Shown here: piece by piece, positions 1 through 8,167 of the stretch
How the letters are laid out: every line of letters starts with the position of its first letter
Position numbering within the stretch: position 1 is the first letter of the stretch
DNA from: JAPKZH01 sp963715635
Lineage (GTDB): Bacteria > Acidobacteriota > Aminicenantia > Aminicenantales > UBA4085
Assembly: GCA_963715635.1 (NCBI GenBank)
Contig: OY970261.1
Location: 1,364,001 to 1,428,000, forward strand
DNA length: 64,000 nucleotides
Reading direction: 5' to 3'
The notes under the pieces: generated by a model
What the model was told of the DNA's origin: nothing
The model's database searches: none
What the model saw: only the letters and a program-made list of their open reading frames with translations
Translations under genes and position numbers: made by a program

Positions 1-1
1 G

Positions 2-799
2 AAGGCAATCGCCCATGCCCGGATCAAGACGGACAAACGAGATTCGCGAACGCTAGCCCAGTTGCTGCGGGCGGATCTGATTCCGGAGGTCTATCAGCGA
101 GGAAAGAGGAACCGGCGGGCGCAGCGGGTGGTGCGGATGCGAGCCTATTGGGTTGTGAAGCAAACGGAAGTGAAGAACAAGATCCGTGCGCTTTTGGCTC
201 AGCAGAAAGAAGAAATACGGCTGGAGGTGGAAAAGCGCAAGGACGGACTCTTCAGCCTGAGGGGAATCGAGTTCCTGACGAATCTGCCGTTGGAGGATCC
301 CGACAAAATGGTCATGGAGGATCTCATCCAGGGATATCTGGAGGTTCAAGCCCATCTCAAAAGGTCGAACGGTCTAGCTCGAATGCTCTACGGGGAGATC
401 GAGGAGGCGGCTCGGATCGATACGGTGCCGGGCTTTGGGATGACGTTGTCGGTGTTGGTAGCGGTCGAGATCGCGGATGTCAATCGGTTTCCGACGGTAG
501 CGGACCTTCATTCCTATGCCGGGGTCATACCCTCAACGTACGCCTCTGGGGAGCGAACATATCACGGACGCATTACCAAACAGGGAAGCGCCTGGCTGAG
601 GTGGGCGGCTGTGGAAGCGGTCTATCCGGCGATCAAGAAAGACCTTGGGTTGCGGGTCTTATACAGCCGGCTGGCCAAGCGGAAGGGGGCGAACGTAGCT
701 AAGATCGCCGTGGCCCGTCGGTTGCTGACCATTATTTATCGACTTCTCACCGAGAAGAGAGAATATATATCGGACATGATGACATCATCGGCTGCCTAG
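2..799 (+). CDS. IS110-family transposase, 3' part (start lies left of the window)
   Basis: This is a bridge-RNA-type DEDD recombinase of the IS110/IS1111 family. The frame is open from base 2 to a TAG stop and gives 265 residues, against about 300-450 for the family, so the beginning of the RuvC-like domain is missing. KTDKRDS near the visible N-terminus is the family KTDxxDA motif at the end of that domain. A coiled-coil middle section follows. The C-terminal transposase domain (from VPGFGMTL through YAGVIPSTYASGERTYHGR to TKQGSAWLR) carries the conserved Ser-Gly. TTG at 62 would be a start only for a truncated product, so I read the gene as continuing off the edge. Whether the whole element is intact cannot be seen here. 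Confidence 0.9.
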   Translation, partial: KAIAHARIKTDKRDSRTLAQLLRADLIPEVYQRGKRNRRAQRVVRMRAYWVVKQTEVKNKIRALLAQQKEEIRLEVEKRKDGLFSLRGIEFLTNLPLEDPDKMVMEDLIQGYLEVQAHLKRSNGLARMLYGEIEEAARIDTVPGFGMTLSVLVAVEIADVNRFPTVADLHSYAGVIPSTYASGERTYHGRITKQGSAWLRWAAVEAVYPAIKKDLGLRVLYSRLAKRKGANVAKIAVARRLLTIIYRLLTEKREYISDMMTSSAA

Positions 800-1055
800 T
801 GACTTGCCCTAACGGACCCGGGAGGGTCGCGTTCACATCAAGGTTTAGGAGCCGAGACCGAACGATACGGTGCGCTTCGAGGCGCGGATAGAAGGGTGGT
901 TCACAAGGCCGAAGCAGTCATAAAGAAAGATGAAAGAAAAAACATTTCCGAGGGCTTGCGTTTCGCCATCATAGAAGGGCAAGTCGGGCCCTCAGCCGCT
1001 TGACAAAACCCTTCGGTGAAATGATATTAACATTCAGTCGGGAAGGAGGAAAACC
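800..1055. other. Non-coding stretch after the IS110 transposase; probable right end of the element
   Basis: There are 256 bases between the transposase stop and the next gene, with no convincing ORF. A short complementary pair (gacccgggagggtc, 827-840) follows the stop. IS110-type elements have no long terminal inverted repeats, so the end cannot be placed by eye. In the IS1111 subgroup the bridge RNA is encoded downstream of the recombinase, so it could lie here. This is inference. Confidence 0.35.
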
Positions 1056-1949
1056 ATGAAAAAATTTTTGGTCCTGGTGCTTTCTCTTGGGATTTTGTCC
1101 TCGATGGCGTTTTCGTGGGGGTCGGCCACTCACGTCTACATCTATGAACAGCTTATGAAATTGGGCGCGATTCCCAACACGAACGCGATCTTTGGCTTTA
1201 TCGCCCCGGATGTCTTCAATTATATGTTCGGCCAGCCGGAATTGGCGTCCTATCTCTATGACCAGACGCACCACAATTTCATGGCGGTCTGGGACCAACA
1301 AAAGAACCAAAAAGACCGCTCCCTAAGCTATGGATTCGTCGCGCATAACGATAGCTGGGGGATCGATTTCACGGCGCACCATCAGGCAAAATGGCTTTCC
1401 GGGAGTGAAGGCTACGTCATTGCCAAGGCAGAGATCCTATATGGATTCATCGGGGGGATGTTGGCGGGCTATGGTTTGGACCCCGCGACTGGTTTCGAGA
1501 TCTGTCACGAGCTCATAGAGAGTGCCATTGACCTTATGATCAAGGGGGTCGACCCCGATGTCCCCGCCAAACTCATCGCCGCCGCCTCCCATGCGGATAA
1601 AAATTTCTTGGACCTCTTGTACAAAGCTTACGGCCCGGGCCTCGGCTTGATCTTCGGATTGGACGAGGCGAGCATAAGGATGATCATCGCCCAAAATGAC
1701 GCGGGCTTCAGATATGCGGTCACGGCTCTCGGACACGCTCTTAAAAAGAAATATCCCCAAGACGTCAACGCAATCGCAGAGCAACTGTCGATGGCCGCTC
1801 AGGCCGCTTTCGGCATAACCGTCGATGCGGACCAGATTGCCCAGATCCTAATGCTGGCGATGTCGCTCTGCCCGGATTATCTCAATGAGCTTACCGCGAC
1901 TGTCGGTTTCGTAGGTCAGCAGCTACTGATTCATAATATCCTGCGATAA
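1056..1949 (+). CDS. Zinc-dependent phospholipase C-like secreted protein
   Basis: Likely an exported phospholipase C / S1-P1-nuclease-like hydrolase of the Zn_dep_PLPC family, acting on phospholipids or related phosphodiesters outside the cytoplasm. A signal peptide (residues 1-20) is followed directly by Trp21 (SWGSATH). In this family the N-terminal Trp of the mature protein is itself a zinc ligand. Other ligand-like residues appear in family order: His in ATH, Asp in IAPDVF, His in THHNF, His and Asp in VAHNDSWGIDF, His in TAHH, and a HxxxE (CHELIE). A strong ribosome-binding site (aaggagg) sits 5-10 bases before ATG. The gene stands alone next to an IS110 end. Family assignment is firm from the ligand pattern; the substrate is not known. 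Confidence 0.75.
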   Translation: MKKFLVLVLSLGILSSMAFSWGSATHVYIYEQLMKLGAIPNTNAIFGFIAPDVFNYMFGQPELASYLYDQTHHNFMAVWDQQKNQKDRSLSYGFVAHNDSWGIDFTAHHQAKWLSGSEGYVIAKAEILYGFIGGMLAGYGLDPATGFEICHELIESAIDLMIKGVDPDVPAKLIAAASHADKNFLDLLYKAYGPGLGLIFGLDEASIRMIIAQNDAGFRYAVTALGHALKKKYPQDVNAIAEQLSMAAQAAFGITVDADQIAQILMLAMSLCPDYLNELTATVGFVGQQLLIHNILR

Positions 1950-2105
1950 CGAACGTCGTTAGGCCTTAGCACTTCGCCAGCGGACAAGAGGCTGCGTTCG
2001 TCTTCTTTTGTCCCAGGCGCCGATCTTTGCGCTCAGCTTTGTTGCCGGGTTTTCCCGGAAATCGCCGTGGCCATTTTAATTTTAGGCTTGAGCCATCATC
2101 GCTCG

Positions 2106-2150
2106 GCGACGATCAATATCCTGGGCAAGTCGGAGCAGGGGAGGGGAAGG
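2106..2150. repeat. Dispersed decayed motif C, copy 1
   Basis: The segment reads like gacgatcaatatcctgggca then agtcggag and a G-rich tail. It matches segments at 7349-7392 and 8084-8126. All three lie in non-coding ground between unrelated genes. I cannot tell whether this is a mobile remnant or a decayed coding motif (one frame gives TIxIxGKSExG-like peptides in the copies). Confidence 0.45.
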
Positions 2151-2286
2151 ACGCCGACCCGGATTTGCCCGAAGCGGTGGACGCCAGGAAGAGGCTGGCG
2201 GGGCTGAAGAATTATTGAGGCAAACGGGAGGCTTATGAGGCTGAAAAATTCACTCCAAGGCTGGTATGTGAATCGGGGGTAAGTCA

Positions 2287-2421
2287 TTGCCGCCGGGCGA
2301 ATACATTGTGGTCATCACGGCTGGCGACCGAGAGCTGACTCAGAAGGTCACAGTTGTCTCCGGCGCGGACTTTGTGCTTCGCGTGCGCTTGAAGGAAAAT
2401 AAGTCCGCTGGGGAACGCTAG
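2287..2421 (+). pseudogene. Remnant: C-terminal end of a secreted protein
   Basis: A 44-codon open stretch ends at TAG 2419-2421 and begins LPPGEYIVVITAGDRELTQK, followed by VTVVSGADFVLRVRLK. The pattern of a Pro-Gly-Glu-Tyr turn and then alternating hydrophobic strands is typical of the small beta-sandwich (carboxypeptidase-regulatory / PEGA-like) tail of large secreted proteins. No start codon or ribosome site precedes it, and the upstream sequence (2100-2286) is interrupted by stops. It looks like the tail of a deleted gene. The parent family is uncertain. Confidence 0.4.
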
Positions 2422-2556
2422 CGAGCGATGCGTTCACTATGATAGCTGGCCGAAGCTCAGGGAAATATATGAATGGTTTAGGACCATCCTGAGCTTCTGT
2501 CTTAAATGAAACAGACATGTTGCGCAGTTAACATCAAACAATAAAAGGAGAGGAGC

Positions 2557-3453
2557 ATGAGAATCATGGCCTTTGCGTTCGTTCCTTTTTTGCCTATTTT
2601 TATTTTCGCGGCATTCAGCCAACAAGAAACTGTGGCCAGAAAAGTTACGCGCCAGATCTATGGACCCTTTCAATTGGGAAATGTGCCAAGGGAAAAAGTC
2701 ACCGTTGAGGTGCAAATCGTTGAACCCTCGGAATCGGATATTATCGGAATTGTGGATATCAAAGACGCGCAGGGGACCCCATTATTTCATCGAGATATCA
2801 GTGCTCGGGGAGCCCAGATTGAGGTTGTTGCAGATGAAGCAAGCCTACCTAGTGGTAAGAAGGCGGTCCTTCTCATAGAATCATGGATTCCTACGGCAGA
2901 TACCTTGGGTATGTATGGTCAGTACTTCGGTTTTAACAGTTCTGGAAAATTCGTTCGCTTTTCGGGCAAAGTATTTAACAATACTGGCACACCGTCTTTT
3001 TCGATCGTCGAGAAAAGCCTCAACGGGAAACGATCTCTCCTTATAGAGATGCGCGAATGGACCGGCTATTTTTTTGTCATTTTCCATTATCCATTGAATC
3101 CGGACGGTTGTGCTTCAGATGAGGCGTCACCCATTTCTTACGAAAATTTGCCGGTAAGGGTTATGATTGATTCCAAAGAAGCCCAAGAAAATCGCAAAAC
3201 GTACATGGAAGAGCATAAAGGTGAGGAGTCGTCAATTTATCTTTTCAATAAACCGAAGAGCGGTAATTTGAGTCCCAGGAAGGTCATGCTCAGGCCAGAG
3301 TCAACGGTTGATTTTATTGATGCCACATTCACAAAAACCCCGAAGGGTGAACGGGGAGACCTGTGGCTGAAAGTCAGAATTGATGGTCAGGAAGGTTACG
3401 TGCAACAATCACCGGAAAACTTCCCCAAATTGGGATTGATGGGAGCGGGCTAG
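2557..3453 (+). CDS. Secreted protein of unknown function
   Basis: Not recognised. The 298-residue product has a signal peptide (about residues 1-21, hydrophobic FVPFLPIFIFAAF then SQQ). The remainder is rich in beta-strands and has no membrane segment. The last ~45 residues (VDFIDATFTKTPKGERGDLW, then LKVRIDGQEGYVQ) look like an SH3-type small barrel, the kind often found at the end of periplasmic proteins that bind cell wall or partners. There are no evident catalytic motifs. ATG is preceded by aaaaggagaggagc, a clear ribosome-binding site. It stands alone between a gene remnant and a repeat-bearing spacer, so context gives no hint. Confidence 0.7.
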   Translation: MRIMAFAFVPFLPIFIFAAFSQQETVARKVTRQIYGPFQLGNVPREKVTVEVQIVEPSESDIIGIVDIKDAQGTPLFHRDISARGAQIEVVADEASLPSGKKAVLLIESWIPTADTLGMYGQYFGFNSSGKFVRFSGKVFNNTGTPSFSIVEKSLNGKRSLLIEMREWTGYFFVIFHYPLNPDGCASDEASPISYENLPVRVMIDSKEAQENRKTYMEEHKGEESSIYLFNKPKSGNLSPRKVMLRPESTVDFIDATFTKTPKGERGDLWLKVRIDGQEGYVQQSPENFPKLGLMGAG

Positions 3454-3811
3454 TATAAGACAATAAAACTGAAGCAAAAGCCCCACAGCCTGTATATTTT
3501 GGAACAGTCAGGTGTCCTGAACGGCCTTCACCGGAGAAGGCGCAGGCGTATAGACGAAGGCTCTCGAATTAGGGATAAGATACTCTTTTTCTGCCGCGGA
3601 AGCTGATTAGGTGGTCATGCTCCGGTTTTACCTCGTCCCATCGTCATGGATGATTAATCGTAGCATACTCGGATGGCAAGTTGAGTCCAACATAGCGGAA
3701 GGCAGGCGACGAAGCCGGAGGCAAGCTCAGAAGCGCCGGAAATCGCCCATACCTCTCCGCCCGAGCCAGGAGAAGATCAGGAAAAATAGTCGGCCGAAGT
3801 CTAGGCGGCGA
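3454..3811. other. Spacer containing dispersed repeat A and no intact gene
   Basis: No credible ORF with a start signal is visible. The right two thirds are copy 1 of repeat A, and the left part (3454-3620) holds nothing I recognise. Confidence 0.5.
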
Positions 3812-3815
3812 TTAG
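3622..3815. repeat. Dispersed repeat A, copy 1
   Basis: About 190 bases align with 7141-7340 by eye. Shared blocks in the same order are tcgtcccatcgtcatggatg / ttgtcccatcgtcagggatg, then the cgtactcgga-like block, ttgagtccaacatagcggaagg / ttgagcccaaaacagcggaagg (split blocks), gccggaaatc, and aaaaatattcgg-like endings. Matching is imperfect with small gaps, which suggests an old duplication or a decayed mobile element. Confidence 0.6.
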
Positions 3816-3952
3816 AACTTCCTGATAAGCGATGCGCGGTGAGGGACGTCTAGGAGAAGCTCCTCAAGCCTCGTGGCATGACACGACGGGCAGAAGCCAC
3901 GGGTTTTGCAGGAGAACGTCAGCAGGAGTTCCGTACGGCAGGCAGGACAGCG
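3812..3952 (-). pseudogene. Fragment of an IS91-like transposase zinc-binding domain
   Basis: Read on the minus strand, the frame gives RCPACRTELLLTFSCKTRGF followed by CPSCHATRLEELLLDVPHR and a stop at 3812-3814. The CPxC ... FSCKxRGFCPSC ... VPHR pattern is the zinc-binding N-terminal region of IS91-type (Y2) transposases. Neither the start of that domain nor the rest of the enzyme is present, and no start codon is visible. The frame follows directly, in phase, after the stop codon of the MBL-fold gene at 3986. It is a relic of a past insertion. Confidence 0.6.
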
Positions 3953-3985
3953 GATCCGGGCGGGTCTGGACCGATTGTTCCTCGT

Positions 3986-4783
3986 TCACCGGCCCGCGCC
4001 CTTCTCAAAGCTCTGGTAGACCAATTCCAGCCACTGGGGGGCTTTTAGGAATCCCTTAGCCCAGGCCGCCAGATTATCCGGTACGCCCGCGGCCTTGATC
4101 TCGTCCAGCGTTTTCCCCGCCTTCATCTGTTTTCGGACCAAGTCGGCTGAAGCGGCGAGCATGTCACGGAAGGCCTTGAGATCGGCGATGCCGGCCAACG
4201 GGCCGTGGCCCGGGATGATCTTGGTGTCCGCGGGCAGAGCGCCCAGGATGATGTCCAGCTGCCGCACCCAGTTGTCGATGTCGCCGCCGTTGGCCACGTC
4301 CAGGAACGGGAACATGCCGTTGAAGAACATGTCGCCCATGTGCACGACCTTCAGCCCGTCCAGGAAGACCACGGTGTCCCCGTCGGTGTGTGCGTGAGGG
4401 AAGTGGACCAACCGGATGGCCTCTCCGCCGGCATACACCGTCAACTTATCGGAGAACGTGACGCCGGGCAGGGCGTTCGCCGGAAGGGCTTTAGTTTGTC
4501 CCCCCATCAGGGTCTGGTCCTTAGCCAGGAGCGCCCGGACGTTCTCATGGGCTATGATGACCGCACCCGGACCGAGGGCCTTGTTCCCGTCCGTATGATC
4601 GGAGTGCCAGTGCGTGTTCACCAGCACCCGCACCCGCTCGCCTCCGGGCAGGGCCTTGATGGCTTCGCGAATCTCACCGGTCACGCGCTCAAACATGGCG
4701 TCGATCATGAATATCCCTGCGGGATCGGCCACAATACCGATGTTTCCGCCTTCTCCTTGCAGCATGTAGACAGGCCCGGCCAC
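3986..4783 (-). CDS. MBL-fold metallo-hydrolase (exported form interrupted by an amber codon)
   Basis: Metallo-beta-lactamase-fold hydrolase. The motif THWHSDHTDGN (His58, His60, Asp62, His63) is the metal signature, and later FPHAHTDGD and IPGHGPL supply the further His/Asp ligands. The open frame begins at a GTG (4783) without a ribosome site. Upstream in the same frame, a GTG at 4879 preceded by gggaggtctgct opens a perfect signal peptide (VKRNISAIFVLIFCLGFYFQ, then A). It runs into a TAG at 4816-4814 before continuing QNPPKVTLVPVAGPVYM. The natural start is therefore almost certainly 4879, and the gene carries one in-frame amber codon just past the signal peptide. The substrate class is unknown; quinoprotein-relay-like hydrolases have a similar layout. 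Confidence 0.85.
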   Translation of the reverse strand: MAGPVYMLQGEGGNIGIVADPAGIFMIDAMFERVTGEIREAIKALPGGERVRVLVNTHWHSDHTDGNKALGPGAVIIAHENVRALLAKDQTLMGGQTKALPANALPGVTFSDKLTVYAGGEAIRLVHFPHAHTDGDTVVFLDGLKVVHMGDMFFNGMFPFLDVANGGDIDNWVRQLDIILGALPADTKIIPGHGPLAGIADLKAFRDMLAASADLVRKQMKAGKTLDEIKAAGVPDNLAAWAKGFLKAPQWLELVYQSFEKGAGR

Positions 4784-4997
4784 CGGAACGAGCGTGACCT
4801 TGGGCGGATTCTGCTAGGCCTGGAAATAGAAGCCGAGACAGAAAATCAAGACAAAAATAGCCGAAATATTTCGTTTCACAGCAGACCTCCCTTTTGGTGA
4901 TAGGATTTGCTTTTTCCGTACGCTTGAGATCTATCCCCTCTGAGCCCTATGACTATACTCCCGCGCCCATAAAAATGTTATATCTGGCTGATGATCG

Positions 4998-5246
4998 ATG
5001 TCAAGAACAGGAAATGGCCGCGAAGAAGGCCGGTCGGTCGAGGATATCCTCTGGCCGGATGAGGATTATTGGAACGTATTCCAGAAAGCCGGATTGGCAT
5101 TGGTCCAAACCTATAGGCCCCTGGCCAAAGAGAGCGAGCCCTATCCCTTCGTCAACGAAACCCGGATTGCGCCCTGGGTTATCTATGTTTTGCGATCAGC
5201 TACTTCCGCTTGGAGATATACTCTCCAGCCGGGGATCGCTGCTTGA
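4998..5246 (+). pseudogene. Remnant: C-terminal end of a SAM-dependent methyltransferase-like protein
   Basis: The frame contains DILWPDEDYWNVFQKAGL, then TYRPLAKESEPYPFVNETR and IAPWVIYVLR. This resembles the usual end of class I methyltransferases of the small-molecule type (a final HxPLxxxxEPYxWxxE...PWxIYVL strand). The catalytic Rossmann core is absent, and the reading frame runs on past the natural end into the tail of the oppositely oriented serine hydrolase gene. It is best read as debris, with moderate confidence in the family. Confidence 0.45.
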
Positions 5247-7029
5247 GACCCTTGACCTGGCCGTTTTCGAGGACGAACTCAAAGACGACGTCGGAAAACT
5301 GCTTGATGCGGAACTTGAGTCCCTTGTAGGGAATCAGCATCTCCTCGGGCTGGCCGGGAGTCACCAGGAAAAGGCTGCCGTCCTCTTTCAGGACAACCTG
5401 GAATTTGACTCCGGTCTCGGTCTCGTAGGTCCCGGCGAGCTTCTCGAGCATGGCGCGGTCGAGCGTCACGGGCTTGCGCGTAAAAGTGGCCTCGGTCTCG
5501 TCGAGCGACATGACGACCTTGTCCACGTCCCCCTGCGGGTTGGTGCCGAAGTTGATGGACCACTTACCGTACTGCTCGTCATCAGGCGTGTCAAAGCGGT
5601 CGTAGTGGAAGTGGGTCATGGGGAGCTGGACCTTGTGGAAGTCAAACTGGAGCTGTCCCTCCTTCAGCCCGATCTTGAGTATGCCGTAGGCTGGGTGCTC
5701 GTATTCACCCGCATAGTCGGCGAGGTCATGGGAGGGCTTGGTGTTGGCGACGCGCTCGGCTCCAGCCTTGGCCCGGGCCTCCTTGCCCGCCTGCTTCCCT
5801 TTCAATCTAATCTCGAGCAAGCGTTCGCTCCATGGGGTCTGATCCAGGCCCAGCAACCGCTCGTACACGTTGTAGCTGACCGTGTTGTAGAGGCTGGCGC
5901 AGTGGTTGCCGATCACAAAAATGAGCACGCCGATGTGCTCGCGCGGCATGAAGGAGACCTGGGAGTGGAACCCGGGTAGGTCGCCGCCGTGGTAGGTGAG
6001 GAGGCGCCCCCGGTACGAAGCGGTCTGGCGCCCCATCCCATAGGCGGAGTTGAGGAGTTCCCAGAAGCCGCGCACCTCGGCCGCGGTGTTGGGCAGCGCG
6101 ATGGCCGGTTCCAGCGTGGCCTTGAGCACGGCCGGGGGCAGGACCTGCTGGCCCCCGTATTTCCCGTCGTTCATCAGGGCGATGAGCCAGTGCGACATCT
6201 CCTGGATGTTGGAGATGATCGCGCCGCAGGGCGCCACGCCTGCCGTGTCCTCGTAGTAGGGAATCTGGTAAAGCTCGAAGGTGTCGCGCTTCTCGGTGAA
6301 AGGCACGCCAAAGTCGGGCTGCTTGAGCATGTCGGCAATGGAGTAGACGCTGCTGTTCATGGCCAGCGGCTTGAAGATCTTATCGCGGATAAACTCCTCC
6401 CAGGTTTTGCCCGACTGCAGCTCGATGAAGTAGCCGACCGCCGAGTACATCAGGTTGTTGTAAAGGAATGTCTGGCGCAGCGGCTCCTGGGGCTCCAGGT
6501 ATTTGGTGCGCTCGAAGAGCTCCTTGCGGCTGAAGGCGGACTTGAACCAGATGGTATCGTGCCGGGTAATGCCCGTGCGGTGGGCCAGCATGTCGCGCAG
6601 GGTGACCGTGTTGTTGAGCTGGTCGTTGTAGAACTGGATGCTCGGAACGGACTCGCGGACCGGCTTGTCCCAGGTCAGCTTGCCTTCGTTCACCAGCATG
6701 CCCGCGGCCACGGCCGTGAAGAGCTTGGTGTTGGAGGCTATCTGGCACAGCGTGGCAGGGGTGAAGGGGATCTTCTTGCCGAAATCGCGGTAGCCGTAAC
6801 CCTTGGCAAACACGAGCTTGTCGCCGGCCACGATGCCCACGCCGATTCCCGGCGAGTTCCAGTCCTTGAGCACCTTGGCCATGTAGGCGTCGAAGCCCTG
6901 CAGCTTCTTGGAGATATCCTGGTCCTGGGCCCGCAGTCCCGGCCCGGAGGCTAGCGCCAAGAGGACGATTGCAAAAATCCCCAGATTTGCCCTGAGCTTA
7001 ATCCATTTTTTTCTTGCGGTTACCTGCAT
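5200..7029 (-). CDS. Serine hydrolase, class C beta-lactamase/penicillin-binding fold, exported
   Basis: A periplasmic serine hydrolase of the beta-lactamase family (esterase, D-aminopeptidase or carboxypeptidase type). A signal peptide ends near residue 34 (GLRAQ). The catalytic domain (about 45-400) has the SxxK motif Ser99-Asn-Thr-Lys102, a Tyr-x-Asn motif in FLYNNLMYS, and a His-Gly-Gly in TYHGGDLPGF replacing the KTG triad, all typical of class C-like members. The C-terminal ~170 residues form a DUF3471-type beta domain. ATG is preceded by aaaaggagaagaaatc. Its 3' end overlaps the methyltransferase remnant on the other strand. GC content is higher than in nearby genes, which creates long mirror ORFs. 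Confidence 0.88.
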   Translation of the reverse strand: MQVTARKKWIKLRANLGIFAIVLLALASGPGLRAQDQDISKKLQGFDAYMAKVLKDWNSPGIGVGIVAGDKLVFAKGYGYRDFGKKIPFTPATLCQIASNTKLFTAVAAGMLVNEGKLTWDKPVRESVPSIQFYNDQLNNTVTLRDMLAHRTGITRHDTIWFKSAFSRKELFERTKYLEPQEPLRQTFLYNNLMYSAVGYFIELQSGKTWEEFIRDKIFKPLAMNSSVYSIADMLKQPDFGVPFTEKRDTFELYQIPYYEDTAGVAPCGAIISNIQEMSHWLIALMNDGKYGGQQVLPPAVLKATLEPAIALPNTAAEVRGFWELLNSAYGMGRQTASYRGRLLTYHGGDLPGFHSQVSFMPREHIGVLIFVIGNHCASLYNTVSYNVYERLLGLDQTPWSERLLEIRLKGKQAGKEARAKAGAERVANTKPSHDLADYAGEYEHPAYGILKIGLKEGQLQFDFHKVQLPMTHFHYDRFDTPDDEQYGKWSINFGTNPQGDVDKVVMSLDETEATFTRKPVTLDRAMLEKLAGTYETETGVKFQVVLKEDGSLFLVTPGQPEEMLIPYKGLKFRIKQFSDVVFEFVLENGQVKGLKQRSPAGEYISKRK

Positions 7030-7140
7030 GATTTCTTCTCCTTTTATCCTTAATTTTCTAGAAAAACCAAATTAACACAAGAGAGGTGAAGGGATAAGAA
7101 GCTCCTTTTCCGCTACGCTGGCTGAGTGAGCGTTCATGCG

Positions 7141-7340
7141 GCGATTTTGCCTTGTCCCATCGTCAGGGATGATAAATCGCAGCGTACTCGGAAGTCAAGT
7201 TGAGCCCAAAACAGCGGAAGGGGAGCTCTGAAGACACAGAAAAGCCTAAAAGAGCCGGAAATCCGACAGAAATCTCCTCCCGGGCGGAAAGCAGATTCCG
7301 AAAAATATTCGGTGTCTATCTCGGCGGCCGTCAATCCGCG
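7141..7340. repeat. Dispersed repeat A, copy 2
   Basis: This is the counterpart of 3622-3815 in the same orientation and with the same block order. Motif C copy 2 (7349-7392) follows directly, so the ancestral unit may have included both. Neither copy carries a credible gene. Confidence 0.6.
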
Positions 7341-7348
7341 CTTCTCGA

Positions 7349-7392
7349 CGACGATCGACATCCCGGTCAAGTCGGAGACGAGGACGGGGTGA
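7349..7392. repeat. Dispersed decayed motif C, copy 2
   Basis: cgacgatcgacatcccggtc followed by aagtcggag matches copies at 2106 and 8084. It adjoins repeat A copy 2. Confidence 0.45.
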
Positions 7393-7414
7393 CCTTTATT
7401 TCTCCGTGGCGGTT

Positions 7415-7906
7415 CTATGGCTTCTTTCCAATTGTGGATAGAAACTCTTTGGTAAAAGAGGCCGCTTTTTCAAGTTCGTTATCCGCTAGAGGCCCTTTCA
7501 TTCCCCGCACTTCGCAACGAAGAGTCTCTGAGTACACATTCAAGCCAAGGGTTTTCGCCACCTTTTGCATAATGCCGGCAGCTCCAGGGTATAGCCATTT
7601 TTTTGCCTTTTCCATTTCTTCAGGCTTTGTCGGACCAGGCCCATAGGTGTCAAATATCGCGACTGGTTTTTCTGTAAAACCTTTTTTTCGCAGCTGCTTC
7701 AGCACACGTAAAGCTTTTCGATTGACTCTTGCCATTCTCGTAGGGGAACCAATCAGGATGAAGTCGAAGTCACTCAAGTCCGGGAGCTTCCGGCGAAGAT
7801 CCTGAACGATGGTTTCGATACCTTGTGTGCCAAGTTCTTTCGCTAGGCCCTCTGCGATTTGTTTCGTGTTGCCATGGTAGCTTCTGAAAAGAACGAGTGC
7901 TTTCAT
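7415..7906 (-). CDS. Flavodoxin-like protein
   Basis: A 163-residue flavodoxin-fold protein that probably binds FMN and shuttles electrons or acts as a small oxidoreductase in the cytoplasm. The N-terminal strand and phosphate-binding loop ALVLFRSYHGNTKQIAEGLA has the expected S/T-x-x-G-N-T pattern (SYHGNT). The second signature, DFILIGSPTRMARVN, corresponds to the isoalloxazine-contacting loop, and VAIFDTYGPGP to the third. Length matches the long-chain-free flavodoxin group. ATG is preceded by gaggagactgaaaa. No redox partner is next to it. Confidence 0.85.
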   Translation of the reverse strand: MKALVLFRSYHGNTKQIAEGLAKELGTQGIETIVQDLRRKLPDLSDFDFILIGSPTRMARVNRKALRVLKQLRKKGFTEKPVAIFDTYGPGPTKPEEMEKAKKWLYPGAAGIMQKVAKTLGLNVYSETLRCEVRGMKGPLADNELEKAASFTKEFLSTIGKKP

Positions 7907-8167
7907 TTTTCAGTCTCCTCGATGCTTAATGGCGATCATATTTTGCTACAGATATTATCCGAGATTTCCTAAATAATATCTAGATTGGATAACATAACGC
8001 CTGCTTTAGTCTGGGGAGTTATTTTGAGTATCAGCCTACGTTGGTTCAAAGTCCACTCCAGCCATCCTTTCTCGCGCTTTTTAGCAATCACCATCCAGGG
8101 CAAGTCGGAGAGGGGAGGGGGAACGGTATGAACAAGGGAGGGGGGAACTTTCGATGACCCTTGAAAA
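7907..8167. other. Spacer with motif C copy 3
   Basis: There is no gene. The segment 8084-8126 is motif C. The stretch ttggttcaaagtcca (8041-8055) superficially resembles a tRNA T-arm, but no acceptor or D-arm accompanies it. Confidence 0.4.
8084..8126. repeat. Dispersed decayed motif C, copy 3
   Basis: gcaatcaccatccagggcaa followed by gtcggagaggggaggggg is closest to copy 1 (2106-2150). It lies just downstream of the flavodoxin gene leader. Confidence 0.45.

Larger units (their letters stand above)
7030..7414. other. Spacer with dispersed repeat A copy 2 and motif C copy 2
   Basis: No start-signal-supported gene is seen. Nearly the whole interval from 7141 on is repeat material, and 7030-7140 is the leader of the serine hydrolase gene. 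Confidence 0.5.

Noticed and set aside
2027..2218. 63-residue plus-strand ORF
   Set aside because: It spans motif C copy 1 and sits in decayed ground without a ribosome site. It is better seen as repeat/remnant sequence.
4894..5979. 361-residue plus-strand ORF
   Set aside because: Mostly a mirror of the serine hydrolase gene. Only its early part coincides with the methyltransferase remnant, which is in a different frame.
5989..6954. 321-residue plus-strand ORF opposite the serine hydrolase gene
   Set aside because: Composition is low-complexity Arg/Gly/Val-rich, there are no family motifs, and it lies entirely inside a well-supported beta-lactamase-fold gene on the other strand.
8041..8055. 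ttggttcaaagtcca, resembling a tRNA T-arm
   Set aside because: No acceptor stem, D-arm or anticodon arm can be folded around it.
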